NCBI RefSeq assembly: GCF_003712195.1 | Contig: NZ_RDSD01000019.1 | Coordinates: 1 to 64,000, forward strand | Source: Proteiniphilum sp. X52 | Lineage (GTDB): Bacteria > Bacteroidota > Bacteroidia > Bacteroidales > Dysgonomonadaceae | Length of the DNA: 64,000 nt | Reading direction: 5' to 3' | Part shown: positions 38,030-46,862 of the stretch, in pieces | Layout of the letters: the number at the start of each line of letters is the position of its first letter | Position numbering within the stretch: position 1 is the stretch's first letter | Notes under the pieces: generated by a model | Database searches by the model: none | Seen by the model: the letters and a program-made list of their open reading frames with translations, nothing else | What the model was told of the DNA's origin: nothing | Program-made: the position numbers and the translations under genes

Positions 38030-38060
38030 CAAAGGTACGTCGACTTTTCAGAATAACAAA
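38030..38060 (-). promoter_or_regulatory. Consensus Bacteroidota promoter for the fimbria-like operon
   Basis: On the minus strand TTTG (38057-38060) is followed after exactly 19 bases by TACCTTTG (38030-38037), a full match to the TTTG-N19-TAnnTTTG consensus of the housekeeping sigma factor. An imperfect inverted repeat (ACTCA 38014-38018, TGAGT 38025-38029) lies at the expected start site and could be an operator. Between this promoter and the fecR stop (38373) the remaining 310 bases show no gene. Confidence 0.65.
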
Positions 38061-38372
38061 AAAAGGACATTATTTTTCATTTATTTAACATACATAGCAC
38101 TTATCGAGTAGTTTTAGCCAAGGTTAATCATCCGTAATAAACTTATTCCAAAAAGGTTGTTTAAATTACATGAAAAGCACCCCGTCCATTTTTTAACGAT
38201 TAATATCACAAATCATCAGATGTGTGTCAGTTTTTTACAAGACATCCTATTGGGCAACAGATAAGTCGCATAGTGATACATGTTAAGGGTTTATAGTAAG
38301 GGAAACAAGAAGAATGAACAAACGGGGAATCCAGTGGAGTCAGACACCAGTCCTGCGGGGTTTGCGAAAAGA

Positions 38373-39356
38373 TTAAATAGAAACAGTCACCGTATCGCCC
38401 TCGACAACAAATTTCACCGGGGATATTTTCTGAAGCTCCTTCAGCACATTTTCAATACCGGGTTGCCTGGTCGTGAGGGTGTAACTATAATTCAATGCTG
38501 CTGCATCTTGCACCTGAAATTGCACGTCAAATCGTCTCTCCAGCTCTTTCATCACTTCAGCAAGCGGGGTATCATAGAAATGGAGCACATTCTTTTTCCA
38601 TAATGAAGCATTGGAGGGATTGATAAGATTCCGCAAAGTTATTCTCCCGGTCGACTTGTCATATTCTATTTTTTGTCCCGGCAACATGGGGTAACTGTTT
38701 TGATGCACGTGAAAAGCGGTTCTCCCCTCATCCAGCACTACTTCTATAGTGTTGCTATTGCCATAGGCTCTTACATTGAAAGAGGTACCTACCACCTCTG
38801 TCTCGGTATGCTGGGCGCGCACCACAAAGGGTCTGCCGCGATTGGAAGCCACATTAAAATAGGCCTCTCCTTCGAGATAGATTTCCCTTTTCCGTAATCC
38901 GAACCTGTTCGGATAACGGATCTTTGTATCTGCGTTAAGGAATACCTCCGTACCGTCCTGGAAAAAGATCCGCGCATCTTCTCCTTTAGGAACATATACT
39001 TCGGTATAGGTTGTTCCGGAGAAAAGATCGGTCTGCCTGTTCAGGTAAAAACCCAATCCACAAAGAAGCAATATGGGCAAAAGAACGGCAACCACTTTGA
39101 GTAGATTTTTCCTGAGGCGGTTTTGGTAGATGTTCCTGTCGATCCTTTTGTACAGGAGATCGGACTGTAATGGGGTAAATGATTCACCAAGGTTAGCTTC
39201 ATTCTCCATCAGATAAGCATCTCTATCGAGCATATCCGACAGGCATTGCTGTCCCTCGACCGTGGAAGAGAACCAATCGACCACCTCCACAGCCTCCTCT
39301 TTCGAAGCCGATTCGGCTATAACCCTGTTAATAATATTTTTGTCCGATGATTGCAT
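38373..39356 (-). CDS. FecR family anti-sigma factor
   Basis: A 327-residue FecR homologue: cytoplasmic N-terminus (about 1-82), transmembrane helix at about 86-106 (VVAVLLPILLLCGLGFYL), periplasmic FecR domain (about 112-210, FFQDGTEVFLNADTKIRYPN and LEGEAYFNVAS) and a C-terminal DUF4974-like domain (about 255-327). It is 214 bases downstream of its sigma gene, an unusually wide spacing filled by a dispersed repeat. The next gene on the strand is the pilin-like gene, not a susC. Confidence 0.92.
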   Translation of the reverse strand: MQSSDKNIINRVIAESASKEEAVEVVDWFSSTVEGQQCLSDMLDRDAYLMENEANLGESFTPLQSDLLYKRIDRNIYQNRLRKNLLKVVAVLLPILLLCGLGFYLNRQTDLFSGTTYTEVYVPKGEDARIFFQDGTEVFLNADTKIRYPNRFGLRKREIYLEGEAYFNVASNRGRPFVVRAQHTETEVVGTSFNVRAYGNSNTIEVVLDEGRTAFHVHQNSYPMLPGQKIEYDKSTGRITLRNLINPSNASLWKKNVLHFYDTPLAEVMKELERRFDVQFQVQDAAALNYSYTLTTRQPGIENVLKELQKISPVKFVVEGDTVTVSI

Positions 39357-39371
39357 TTAATAACGACTTTA

Positions 39372-39520
39372 GAGTCAAGAACCAAGACTTATTAAATTAA
39401 AAATGAAAAATGAAAAATGAAAAATGAAAGTGAAAAATTTGGGATCTCGGACTTGTGTCGCATCGATCCATTGGTTATTCGCAATTCGTAATTGCCAATT
39501 AAATCAATTTCCCTCTTTCT
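39372..39520 (+). repeat. Interspersed intergenic repeat, copy B
   Basis: This sequence matches the reverse complement of 3652-3779 over its length, with an insertion of extra TGAAAAA heptamers (four in tandem at 39404-39431). It fills the gap between the sigma gene and fecR. Its heptamer end lies 16 bases before the fecR start, the same arrangement as copy A upstream of the GH95 gene. No reading frame is present. Confidence 0.65.
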
Positions 39521-39570
39521 ACCATATAGACACATATCCGGGCAAAAGAAATGAGTTTCGTTTCCTGTTT

Positions 39571-40149
39571 TTATAATAAGAGCATCTTAATCTGCTGAAA
39601 ATAGGATCGTAATATTTTTAAAGATTCCTGATAATGGGACTTGACAGTATGAACCGATATCCCCATCTTATCGGCAATCTCCTGATTACTGTCGGATGTC
39701 TTCAGTTTCCTCATACAGATTTCTTTTTTCTGAGGCGGAAGTTGTTCTATACATTTATAAAGCATTTCATGCATCTGCTTCTCTTCCACCTCCCTCAAAA
39801 CATCCTCATGCGCGGGAAAATCGATCTGCGCATTGACATAGTTAAGAGATACTGCCTCCTTATGATCGCGGATCATATTCAGAATATAATTCTTTGTCAT
39901 CGTATAGAGATAATTCTTCAAGTTGATCTCTATGTGAATATCCGCAGTGGATTCCCACAATTTCACGAACACATGCTGTACGGCATCTTCCGCCATTTGC
40001 ACACTCTTGAGGTATTTCAGCGCCAATGAATAGAGATACCGGTGATACTTTTGATATATCATGGAGAAAGCCTCTTTATCCCTCTTTTTTAACAAGATGA
40101 ATAAAGCGTGATCTTCATTTCTCTCCTTACCCCGGAACTCTTTTTGCAT
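39571..40149 (-). CDS. ECF RNA polymerase sigma factor
   Basis: A 192-residue sigma-70 family ECF factor with region 2 (YLYSLALKYLKSVQMAEDAV, FVKLWE) and region 4 (LPPQKKEICMRKLKTSDSNQ, then EIADKMGISVHTVKSHYQES). It pairs with the FecR gene downstream. Possible targets are the fimbria-like operon or the STN-type SusC of the beta-glucan PUL, since no susC directly follows the pair. The suf genes lie upstream, 79 bases beyond its start, on the same strand. Confidence 0.92.
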   Translation of the reverse strand: MQKEFRGKERNEDHALFILLKKRDKEAFSMIYQKYHRYLYSLALKYLKSVQMAEDAVQHVFVKLWESTADIHIEINLKNYLYTMTKNYILNMIRDHKEAVSLNYVNAQIDFPAHEDVLREVEEKQMHEMLYKCIEQLPPQKKEICMRKLKTSDSNQEIADKMGISVHTVKSHYQESLKILRSYFQQIKMLLL

Positions 40150-40228
40150 ATAGTCTTTACTGGATTGGTTGATTTGATGATCTAACGATTGGATGATTAG
40201 TAGAATCAGTCAGCGGATCAACCTATTA

Positions 40229-41452
40229 TTATCGAAACATTTCAACAATCCTTTGAATGCCGCGTATGAGCACATCTATTTCCTCTTTGGTATTATAAAA
40301 GGCAAAAGAAGCACGGACAGTGCCCTCCACACCCAATTCCCGCATCAACGGCTCGGCACAGTGGTGTCCGGTACGGACCGCGATCCCCATTTTATCCAGC
40401 AGGGTACCCATATCGTAGGGATGGACACCATCCACCAGAAAAGAGATTACGCTGCTCTTATCAGCGGCATTACCCAGGATTCGCAATCCCGATACGGCAA
40501 GCAGCTTGCCGGTAGCGTACCGGAGCAACTCGCGCTCATAAATATCTATATTCTCCAGTCCTATAGAAGTAATATAGCGCAAGGCCGAAGCCAATGCCGC
40601 CGTGCCCACAAAATCGGGAGTACCCGCTTCAAACTTGAATGGCAGGCTGTTGAAAGTGGTTTTCTGAAATGAGACACTCGAGATCATCTCTCCCCCGCCC
40701 TGGTAAGGGGAGAGTGCGTCAAGCCATTTCTCCTTTCCATATAATACACCCACACCGGTAGGCCCATACACTTTATGTGAGGAGAAAACCAAGAAATCGC
40801 AATCGATCTCGCGCACGTCCACTTTCCGGTGCTGCACACTTTGCGCCGCATCGACCAGCACGGGGATATCATGCCGGTGGGCTGTCTCCACGATCCGATC
40901 TATCGGATTGACCGTTCCCAGCACATTGGAGATATGGGTAACCGCAATCAGTTTGGTACGGGAGGTGATCTTTTTCTCCAATTCATCCATGATCAGCTCA
41001 CCCTCGGCATTGATTGGCACCACTTCCAGTTTCAATCCGTAATAATCACATTGCAACTGCCAGGGAACAATATTGGAATGGTGCTCCATGGCTGTGATCA
41101 CCAGCTCGTCGCCTTTCCGGCAGAAGTCCCTGCAAAATGATGACGCCACCAGATTGATCGACTCGGTGGCACCTCGGGTGAAAACGATTTCATTGGAAGA
41201 CGCGGCGTTAATAAATTCCTGAACCGTCCTTCTTGAAGCTTCATGCTCATCGGTCGCCGCCTGGCTAAGAAAATGCACACCCCTGTGCACATTGGCGTTC
41301 ACAGTGGCGTACATCTCGTTGATCTTATCCATGACACACTGCGGCTTTTGCGTGGTAGCAGCATTATCAAAATAGACCAGGGGCTTCCCGTACACTTCAC
41401 GCGAAAGTATAGGGAAATCGGCACGTATCTTATGTATATCGAGTTCTTTCAC
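40229..41452 (-). CDS. sufS: SufS cysteine desulfurase
   Basis: A 407-residue PLP-dependent enzyme that takes sulfur from cysteine for Fe-S cluster assembly. The PLP lysine is K227 in SSHKVYGPTG. The persulfide cysteine is C365 in RTGHHCAEPLM, as in class II (SufS/CsdA) desulfurases. YFDNAATTQKP and TRGATESINLV are conserved. It starts 3 bases after sufD and ends the suf cluster. No sufE or sufU is adjacent. Confidence 0.95.
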   Translation of the reverse strand: MKELDIHKIRADFPILSREVYGKPLVYFDNAATTQKPQCVMDKINEMYATVNANVHRGVHFLSQAATDEHEASRRTVQEFINAASSNEIVFTRGATESINLVASSFCRDFCRKGDELVITAMEHHSNIVPWQLQCDYYGLKLEVVPINAEGELIMDELEKKITSRTKLIAVTHISNVLGTVNPIDRIVETAHRHDIPVLVDAAQSVQHRKVDVREIDCDFLVFSSHKVYGPTGVGVLYGKEKWLDALSPYQGGGEMISSVSFQKTTFNSLPFKFEAGTPDFVGTAALASALRYITSIGLENIDIYERELLRYATGKLLAVSGLRILGNAADKSSVISFLVDGVHPYDMGTLLDKMGIAVRTGHHCAEPLMRELGVEGTVRASFAFYNTKEEIDVLIRGIQRIVEMFR

Positions 41453-41455
41453 TTT

Positions 41456-42796
41456 TCATTTACAAACAGCACAGTTCCCACAACGCATCAGTTCTCCGCG
41501 GAAACGCTTGTCGATAAGGGTGATCAGGCGCTCCTGCAACGTGGGAATACGGATCATATCTATCACGTCGCGGGTGAATGCCACCATAAGCAAGAGGCGG
41601 GCCTCTTCCTTGTCGATACCACGGGCACGCATATAAAACAGGGCATCCTCATCAAGTTGCCCGGTGGTAAGCCCATGGGAACATTTCACATCATCGGCAT
41701 ATATCTCAAGCTGCGGCTTTGAGAACATCTGCGCAGTGTCGGTCGAAACCAGGTTCCGATTGGTTTGATATGCCTGTGTTTTCTGCGCATCTTTCTCCAC
41801 CAATATCTTCCCGCAGAAAACACCGGTCGCCTTATCCTTCAACACATTCTTAAACAGCTCATTGCTGGTACAATTGGGTACCGCGTGATCGAGAAAAGCA
41901 AAGTTGTCGATATGCTGTGTTTTATCGCAGATCGCCAATCCCCCCGCATGCGCTTCGGCGTGCTCGCCTAACAAGCGAAACCGGTAGTTATTACGGGTAT
42001 AACCATTGTGAAGTGTGATGCCGCTGGTAACCACATTGGAATTCTCTTTTTGTTCACTAAAGAGATTGCTCAACCGGGTTACTTTTTCAGAATTCTCTTC
42101 AAGTTCGTAAAAATCAACCTGTGCCGAAGGACCGGCAACGATTTCCGTCACCTGGGTCACCACGAAGTGGACATCATCCACGGCATGGTCACAAACAAGC
42201 AATTTCACATGGGCGTTCTCCTCCGCGATGATCAGGATTCTGCGGTTCACATTCAGATCCACACCGCCGCGCAGGATATTGATCAACTGCAACGGTTTTT
42301 CAACCTCCACATTTTTAGGGACATACACCACAAAACCATCCTGGGCGAACATGGTGTTATAAGCCACTATGCCGTTCTTATGCATGTCGGCAATCCGGGC
42401 ATAATGCATATCAAACTGTGTGGGATACTCTTTTGCGAATTGCTGTAAACTACCCGCGAAAACGCCATCGGGCAGACCCTCCGTTTGCCCTGCCTTGTCG
42501 TAATATCTGTCGTTAATAAGAAAAAAGGTATGTGTGGAGAGGTTGGGGACGTCACATTTGAAAGCATCATAAGGATTGACCGGAATGGGAATATTGCGCA
42601 GGTTCAATCCCAAATCCGCATCAAAACAGCGCATTATGTTCGAATGCTTGTAGTCTTCCTGTTTTGAAGAGGGAAACCCTATCTGTGTGAATATATCGAA
42701 AGCTCTATCCCGGTGCCTGTTCAGTCCTTCCGTGGAATTGGCGTCCAATTCACCGCGATACTGCCTAAACAGATCTATATATTGTTGTTCAATCAT
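41456..42796 (-). CDS. sufD: SufD Fe-S cluster assembly scaffold protein
   Basis: A 446-residue SufD protein, part of the SufBC2D scaffold. The beta-helix core (about 150-360) and the C-terminal SufBD signature (DDVKCSHGLTTGQLDEDALF, YMRARGIDKEEARLLL) are present. Start and length fit the Bacteroidales family. It lies 21 bases after sufC and 3 bases before sufS, so the three are one operon. Confidence 0.94.
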   Translation of the reverse strand: MIEQQYIDLFRQYRGELDANSTEGLNRHRDRAFDIFTQIGFPSSKQEDYKHSNIMRCFDADLGLNLRNIPIPVNPYDAFKCDVPNLSTHTFFLINDRYYDKAGQTEGLPDGVFAGSLQQFAKEYPTQFDMHYARIADMHKNGIVAYNTMFAQDGFVVYVPKNVEVEKPLQLINILRGGVDLNVNRRILIIAEENAHVKLLVCDHAVDDVHFVVTQVTEIVAGPSAQVDFYELEENSEKVTRLSNLFSEQKENSNVVTSGITLHNGYTRNNYRFRLLGEHAEAHAGGLAICDKTQHIDNFAFLDHAVPNCTSNELFKNVLKDKATGVFCGKILVEKDAQKTQAYQTNRNLVSTDTAQMFSKPQLEIYADDVKCSHGLTTGQLDEDALFYMRARGIDKEEARLLLMVAFTRDVIDMIRIPTLQERLITLIDKRFRGELMRCGNCAVCK

Positions 42797-42817
42797 TTTT
42801 ATTCAGGGGTTACGGGG

Positions 42818-43561
42818 TTATGACTTTATCAGCCAGTCGTATCCTTTCTTTTCAAGTTCCAACGCAAGTTCCGGTCCGCCGGATTTAATAATTTTACCTG
42901 CGTATAACACATGTACGAAATCAGGTTTGATATATTCCAACAGACGTTGATAGTGCGTGATAAGGATAGTAGCGTTTTCTTTGGTCTGCAGCTTGTTTAC
43001 ACCGGCAGCAACCACTCTCAGGGCATCGATATCGAGTCCGGAATCGGTCTCGTCGAGGATGGACAACAGGGGATTGATCATCGCCATCTGAAAGATCTCG
43101 TTTTTTTTCTTTTCACCTCCAGAGAAACCTTCGTTCACCGAACGGCTTACCAACTGACTGTCCATACCCAGTAAATCCCGTTTATCACGCATCAACTTCA
43201 AGAAATCGGTGGCCGATATCGGCTCCTCCCTCCTGTATTTCCGTTGTTCATTGACCGCCGCGCGCATAAAGTTAACCATACTCACACCGGGAATCTCCAC
43301 CGGATATTGGAAACTGAGGAATATCCCCTCACGTGCCCTGTCTTCGGGTTCCATCTCCAACAGTTCCTTTCCTTTAAAAAGAATACTGCCGCGAGTAACT
43401 TCGAATTTCGGGTTGCCTGCCAGCACAGAAGCCAGGGTGCTCTTTCCGGATCCGTTCGGTCCCATGACCGCATGCACTTCGCCGGCATTGACTTCAAGAT
43501 CAATCCCTTTCAATATCTCCTGTTCTTCCACAACTGCATGCAGGTTCTTTATCTTTAACAT
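42818..43561 (-). CDS. sufC: SufC Fe-S assembly ATPase
   Basis: A 247-residue ABC-type ATPase of the SufBCD complex. Walker A is GPNGSGKST at 34-42, the signature is SGGEKKKNE, and Walker B LLSILDETDSGLD has the SufC-specific ETDSGLD. The start at 43561 matches the conserved N-terminus (MLKIKNLHA). An ATG 27 bases upstream would lie on the hairpin at 43587-43611 and is rejected. In related genomes sufB normally precedes sufC; here an Mla-type ABC gene lies upstream and sufB is absent. Confidence 0.95.
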   Translation of the reverse strand: MLKIKNLHAVVEEQEILKGIDLEVNAGEVHAVMGPNGSGKSTLASVLAGNPKFEVTRGSILFKGKELLEMEPEDRAREGIFLSFQYPVEIPGVSMVNFMRAAVNEQRKYRREEPISATDFLKLMRDKRDLLGMDSQLVSRSVNEGFSGGEKKKNEIFQMAMINPLLSILDETDSGLDIDALRVVAAGVNKLQTKENATILITHYQRLLEYIKPDFVHVLYAGKIIKSGGPELALELEKKGYDWLIKS

Positions 43562-43586
43562 ATTCGGATATTTTATAAATATATAC

Positions 43587-43611
43587 AAGCGGCTATTTTA
43601 ACTGGCCGCTT
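43587..43611 (-). terminator. Hairpin after the Mla-type ABC gene
   Basis: AAGCGGC (43587-43593) and GCCGCTT (43605-43611) form a perfect 7-bp stem with an 11-base loop. In the minus direction it is followed by GTATATATTT and precedes the sufC start. It would end the mlaEF transcript; on the plus strand it is followed by A residues. Confidence 0.5.
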
Positions 43612-43705
43612 AAAAAACTGATTATTATATAATGATTTTGTGCAATACGCATTATTCAACTACGGAGTAACAACTCTTACCGTGAAATTGTTCTATCCTT
43701 ATCCT

Positions 43706-44470
43706 TTATCCCTTCTCCTCTTCTGCTTCCTTGATCTTTTTGAAAAGGTCGGAGGCGAACACGAAATCATTCAGCTTCTCGTTGTCGGTTCCCATTACTT
43801 CCGATTTATTTCCTTCCCACTCTTTCACTCCTTCATTGATGAAGATCACTTTGTCGCCAATGTTGATCACCGAATTCATGTCGTGCGAAACCACTATGGT
43901 GGTCATCGAAAAATCTTTTGTCAGATCGAAGATCAGCTCATCGATAAGTTGTGATGTCTTCGGATCGAGACCGGAATTGGGTTCATCACAGAAGAGATAT
44001 TTCGGGTTCAGGGCAATGGCTCTCGCGATGGCCGCCCTCTTTTTCATACCGCCACTGATCTCAGAAGGATAAAGATGGGCAGCCTCCAGCAGATTCACTC
44101 TTTCCAGGCAAAACTCAGCCCGTTTTTTGCGTTCCCGCCGATTCTTGCGGGAAAACATATCGAGGGGGAACATCACATTTTCCAGTACTGTCCTCGAGTC
44201 GAAGAGTGCCGCTCCCTGAAAGAGCATCCCTATATCACGGCGTAAACGGCGTACTTCTTTCGATTTGAGCCCCACGAAATTCCTGCCGTCATACCGGATA
44301 TCTCCCGAAGTGGGGGCCATAAGCCCCACAAGGCATTTCAACAGCACCGTCTTTCCCGAGCCACTCTTGCCAATGATCATATTGACCATTCCATTTTGAA
44401 AGGAAGCATTGATATTGTCGAGAACAACCTCGCCGTCAAATTCTTTCCTGAGATTTTTCACTTCTATCAT
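43706..44470 (-). CDS. MlaF-like ABC transporter ATP-binding protein
   Basis: A 254-residue ABC ATPase with Walker A GKSGSGKT at about 34-41, signature EISGGMKKRAAIARA and Walker B KYLFCDEPNSGLDP. The GMKKR signature and ENVMFPLDMF are typical of MlaF/Ttg2A ATPases of MCE-type lipid transporters that move phospholipid between the membranes. It follows the permease gene by 12 bases. The usual MlaD (MCE-domain) gene is not in the cluster. Confidence 0.88.
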   Translation of the reverse strand: MIEVKNLRKEFDGEVVLDNINASFQNGMVNMIIGKSGSGKTVLLKCLVGLMAPTSGDIRYDGRNFVGLKSKEVRRLRRDIGMLFQGAALFDSRTVLENVMFPLDMFSRKNRRERKKRAEFCLERVNLLEAAHLYPSEISGGMKKRAAIARAIALNPKYLFCDEPNSGLDPKTSQLIDELIFDLTKDFSMTTIVVSHDMNSVINIGDKVIFINEGVKEWEGNKSEVMGTDNEKLNDFVFASDLFKKIKEAEEEKG

Positions 44471-44482
44471 AACGGCATCTCT

Positions 44483-45232
44483 TTATCCCAATGCTAATTG
44501 TGTGAATACCAAGTCACATACCAATATCAGCACGCTGTTGATCACCACTGAATTGGTGCTGGCCTGCCCCACCTCCAATGCCCCTCCTTTGGCAGTATAT
44601 CCGAAATAGGCGGCAACCGATGCGATAATAAAGCCGAATAACATCGATTTGAATATCGAATACCAGATAAACGACTCCCTGAAGAAAGCCTGAATACCAT
44701 AGACATAAGTCTCTACCGAGGGAGTTCCTAAAACCAGGCAGATGATATATCCACCAGACAACCCCGTGAACATACTAAAAACAACCAATACCGGCATAAA
44801 AGCCACAAATGAAGCTATCTTGGGGAATATCAGATAATTGGCCGAATTCACTCCCATAATATCTAACGCGTCGATCTGCTCGGTAATACGCATTGTTCCT
44901 ATTTCCGAAGCCACATTCGAACCCACTTTGCCGGCCAGAATAAGACACATGATGGTAGAGGAGAACTCCAACAGGATGATCTCACGCGAAACCACACCGA
45001 CCGTAAAGCGGGGTAGCATCGGAGAATCTATGTTAAGTGCGATCTGCAGCACAATAACAGCCCCGATGAAGAAAGAAATAATCACTACAATCCAGATAGA
45101 ATTCACTCCTAAAAAAAAGACACCTTTCATGAATTCTTTCATGAATTCACTCATCCTGTCCGGAATGGTAAGCACCTTTTTCAACAGCAGCGCATATTCC
45201 CCTACATCTTCTATGGAACTTATAAAACTCAT
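44483..45232 (-). CDS. MlaE-like ABC transporter permease
   Basis: A 249-residue permease with five or six hydrophobic segments and the MlaE signature around SEIGTMRITEQIDALDIMGV. It forms the inner-membrane channel with the downstream MlaF-like ATPase. An exact -7 element (45270-45277) lies 38 bases before its start, so mlaEF has its own promoter separate from the YihY gene. Confidence 0.9.
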   Translation of the reverse strand: MSFISSIEDVGEYALLLKKVLTIPDRMSEFMKEFMKGVFFLGVNSIWIVVIISFFIGAVIVLQIALNIDSPMLPRFTVGVVSREIILLEFSSTIMCLILAGKVGSNVASEIGTMRITEQIDALDIMGVNSANYLIFPKIASFVAFMPVLVVFSMFTGLSGGYIICLVLGTPSVETYVYGIQAFFRESFIWYSIFKSMLFGFIIASVAAYFGYTAKGGALEVGQASTNSVVINSVLILVCDLVFTQLALG

Positions 45233-45269
45233 GTGGCCTGTTCGAAAAGTATCCTGTTGCTATACTTCG

Positions 45270-45277
45270 CAAAGATA
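45270..45277 (-). promoter_or_regulatory. -7 promoter element for mlaEF
   Basis: On the minus strand TATCTTTG matches TAnnTTTG exactly, 38 bases before the MlaE start and just past the YihY stop (45308). No -33 TTTG lies at the standard distance. Confidence 0.5.
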
Positions 45278-45307
45278 ATCATTTTATTTTTTATCTGCTG
45301 CGGGGGC

Positions 45308-46840
45308 TCAAAGATCTTTCAGCAGGAGATCACCGTTTCCGCCATGGAGCCCCATACGCGTGTTCATCAACGCTTTCCAGTGCTCGTGATAAATCCCGTC
45401 GATATCGATCATAAAATCTTCCGACCCCTGTTCATCCAATTCGGAAATTAACCGGTCTACGGTAATCAGATTTATATCCATGGCAGGCTGAAAGGCCGGC
45501 ACACGTTCGTCGCCTCCGCAGGGAGTCACCGAAATGATGTTCAGCTCTACCAATTGATCCAGAATATCGTTGGTAAGCCGTCCCGGCACCTTACATCTGA
45601 CCGATATCTGATCAGCCGTAAGGGGAGGTTTTTCATCGGCAAAACGCTGTACAATCTCCGAAGCGATCATCAATGTGAAGAAGTCTCTGTAACGCCGGCT
45701 GATATTACGGGTTTCCTTTTCGAATGAGAATTTCCGCACGTTCTGCGCCGCATAGGAGATCTCCGCCCCGATCAGCACAATGAACCACGACATCTGTATC
45801 CACAGCAGCATCAGAGGGATGGCGGCAAACGTACCGTAGATGGCGTTATAGCGGGTAATCCACATCTGTCCGCTCAGGTAGAGCATCTGGAAGAACTGGA
45901 ATGCCATGCCGGCGACAATCCCGGCGATCAGGGCATTCATGAACTTCACTTTTGTATTGGGCAGGAACTTGTAGAGCGCGGTGAACAGCAAAATCATTAC
46001 CACGAAAGGCACAATATCCAATAAACGGGGAATAAAAGGATAAAGGATATAGATGATCTTGAGCGTATCGTTTTGCGGGTAGCTGAGAATATTGAGCGCA
46101 TTGACGAGAATAAAAAATACCGGCATAAAGAGCACCATGGCGGTGTAATCGGTCATCTTGCGCCCGATCGCCCTCCCTTTGCTCACCTGCCATATCTTGT
46201 TCAGGTTGTTCTCTATATCGTTGAAAAGGATCAGCACCGTGTAGAGGAACAGTAAAATACCAATTCCGGCAAATACTCCTCCGCCCTTGGCTTCTTCGAG
46301 CGAATTATCAATAATCTGGAACAGGAGGTCGAGAAATTCCCGTGTCCGTTCCTCTGCCGAAACTTCTTCTTCAGCGGTTATCGCCGGTGAGATAGCTGGA
46401 ATCGTATCCACAACTCCCATCCCCGTAACAATGGCTACCGTGCTGTCGCCTCCCGATTCCGGTGCCGCAATCACAACCTCTTCAGAAGGCCTGTTACCCA
46501 GCATAAAACTGAAGATGCTGCTCTCCATGATATTCTCGATGCCAAAGCCGCGGGCAATGGCAAAGATGATAGCCAGTAGCGGCACAATAGAGAGCAATGT
46601 CCTGTAAGTGAGTGAACGGGCACTCGCGGCGATATCCAATTCCTGCACATTTCTGACGGTAAGCATAATCGTCTTGATGGCATCGTACAGGATATTTCTT
46701 TTGCCGGACAGTGTTTCTGGATTTTGGCGCCAGATACCGTAGGATAGGAAGCGGATCAACTCCTTTATCTTGATCCTCAACTGTTCAAGCCTGCCGGGCT
46801 TTTCCTCTTCCGGTTCATATCTTTTCCTTTTCTTGCCCAT
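45308..46840 (-). CDS. YihY/BrkB family inner-membrane protein
   Basis: A 510-residue protein of the YihY/virulence factor BrkB family (once misnamed RNase BN). Six or so membrane segments lie between about 60 and 345, including ARSLTYRTLLSIVPLLAIIF and a conserved YGTFAAIPLMLLWIQMSWFI. A long soluble insertion (about 125-180) is rich in Glu and Thr. The C-terminal 140 residues contain a winged-helix-like segment (ADQISVRCKVPGRLTNDILD). The function is unknown; a transport role has been suggested for the family. Its upstream region carries a 29-bp tandem repeat. Confidence 0.9.
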   Translation of the reverse strand: MGKKRKRYEPEEEKPGRLEQLRIKIKELIRFLSYGIWRQNPETLSGKRNILYDAIKTIMLTVRNVQELDIAASARSLTYRTLLSIVPLLAIIFAIARGFGIENIMESSIFSFMLGNRPSEEVVIAAPESGGDSTVAIVTGMGVVDTIPAISPAITAEEEVSAEERTREFLDLLFQIIDNSLEEAKGGGVFAGIGILLFLYTVLILFNDIENNLNKIWQVSKGRAIGRKMTDYTAMVLFMPVFFILVNALNILSYPQNDTLKIIYILYPFIPRLLDIVPFVVMILLFTALYKFLPNTKVKFMNALIAGIVAGMAFQFFQMLYLSGQMWITRYNAIYGTFAAIPLMLLWIQMSWFIVLIGAEISYAAQNVRKFSFEKETRNISRRYRDFFTLMIASEIVQRFADEKPPLTADQISVRCKVPGRLTNDILDQLVELNIISVTPCGGDERVPAFQPAMDINLITVDRLISELDEQGSEDFMIDIDGIYHEHWKALMNTRMGLHGGNGDLLLKDL

Positions 46841-46862
46841 GACTTTTTCAATTTCATTAGAC

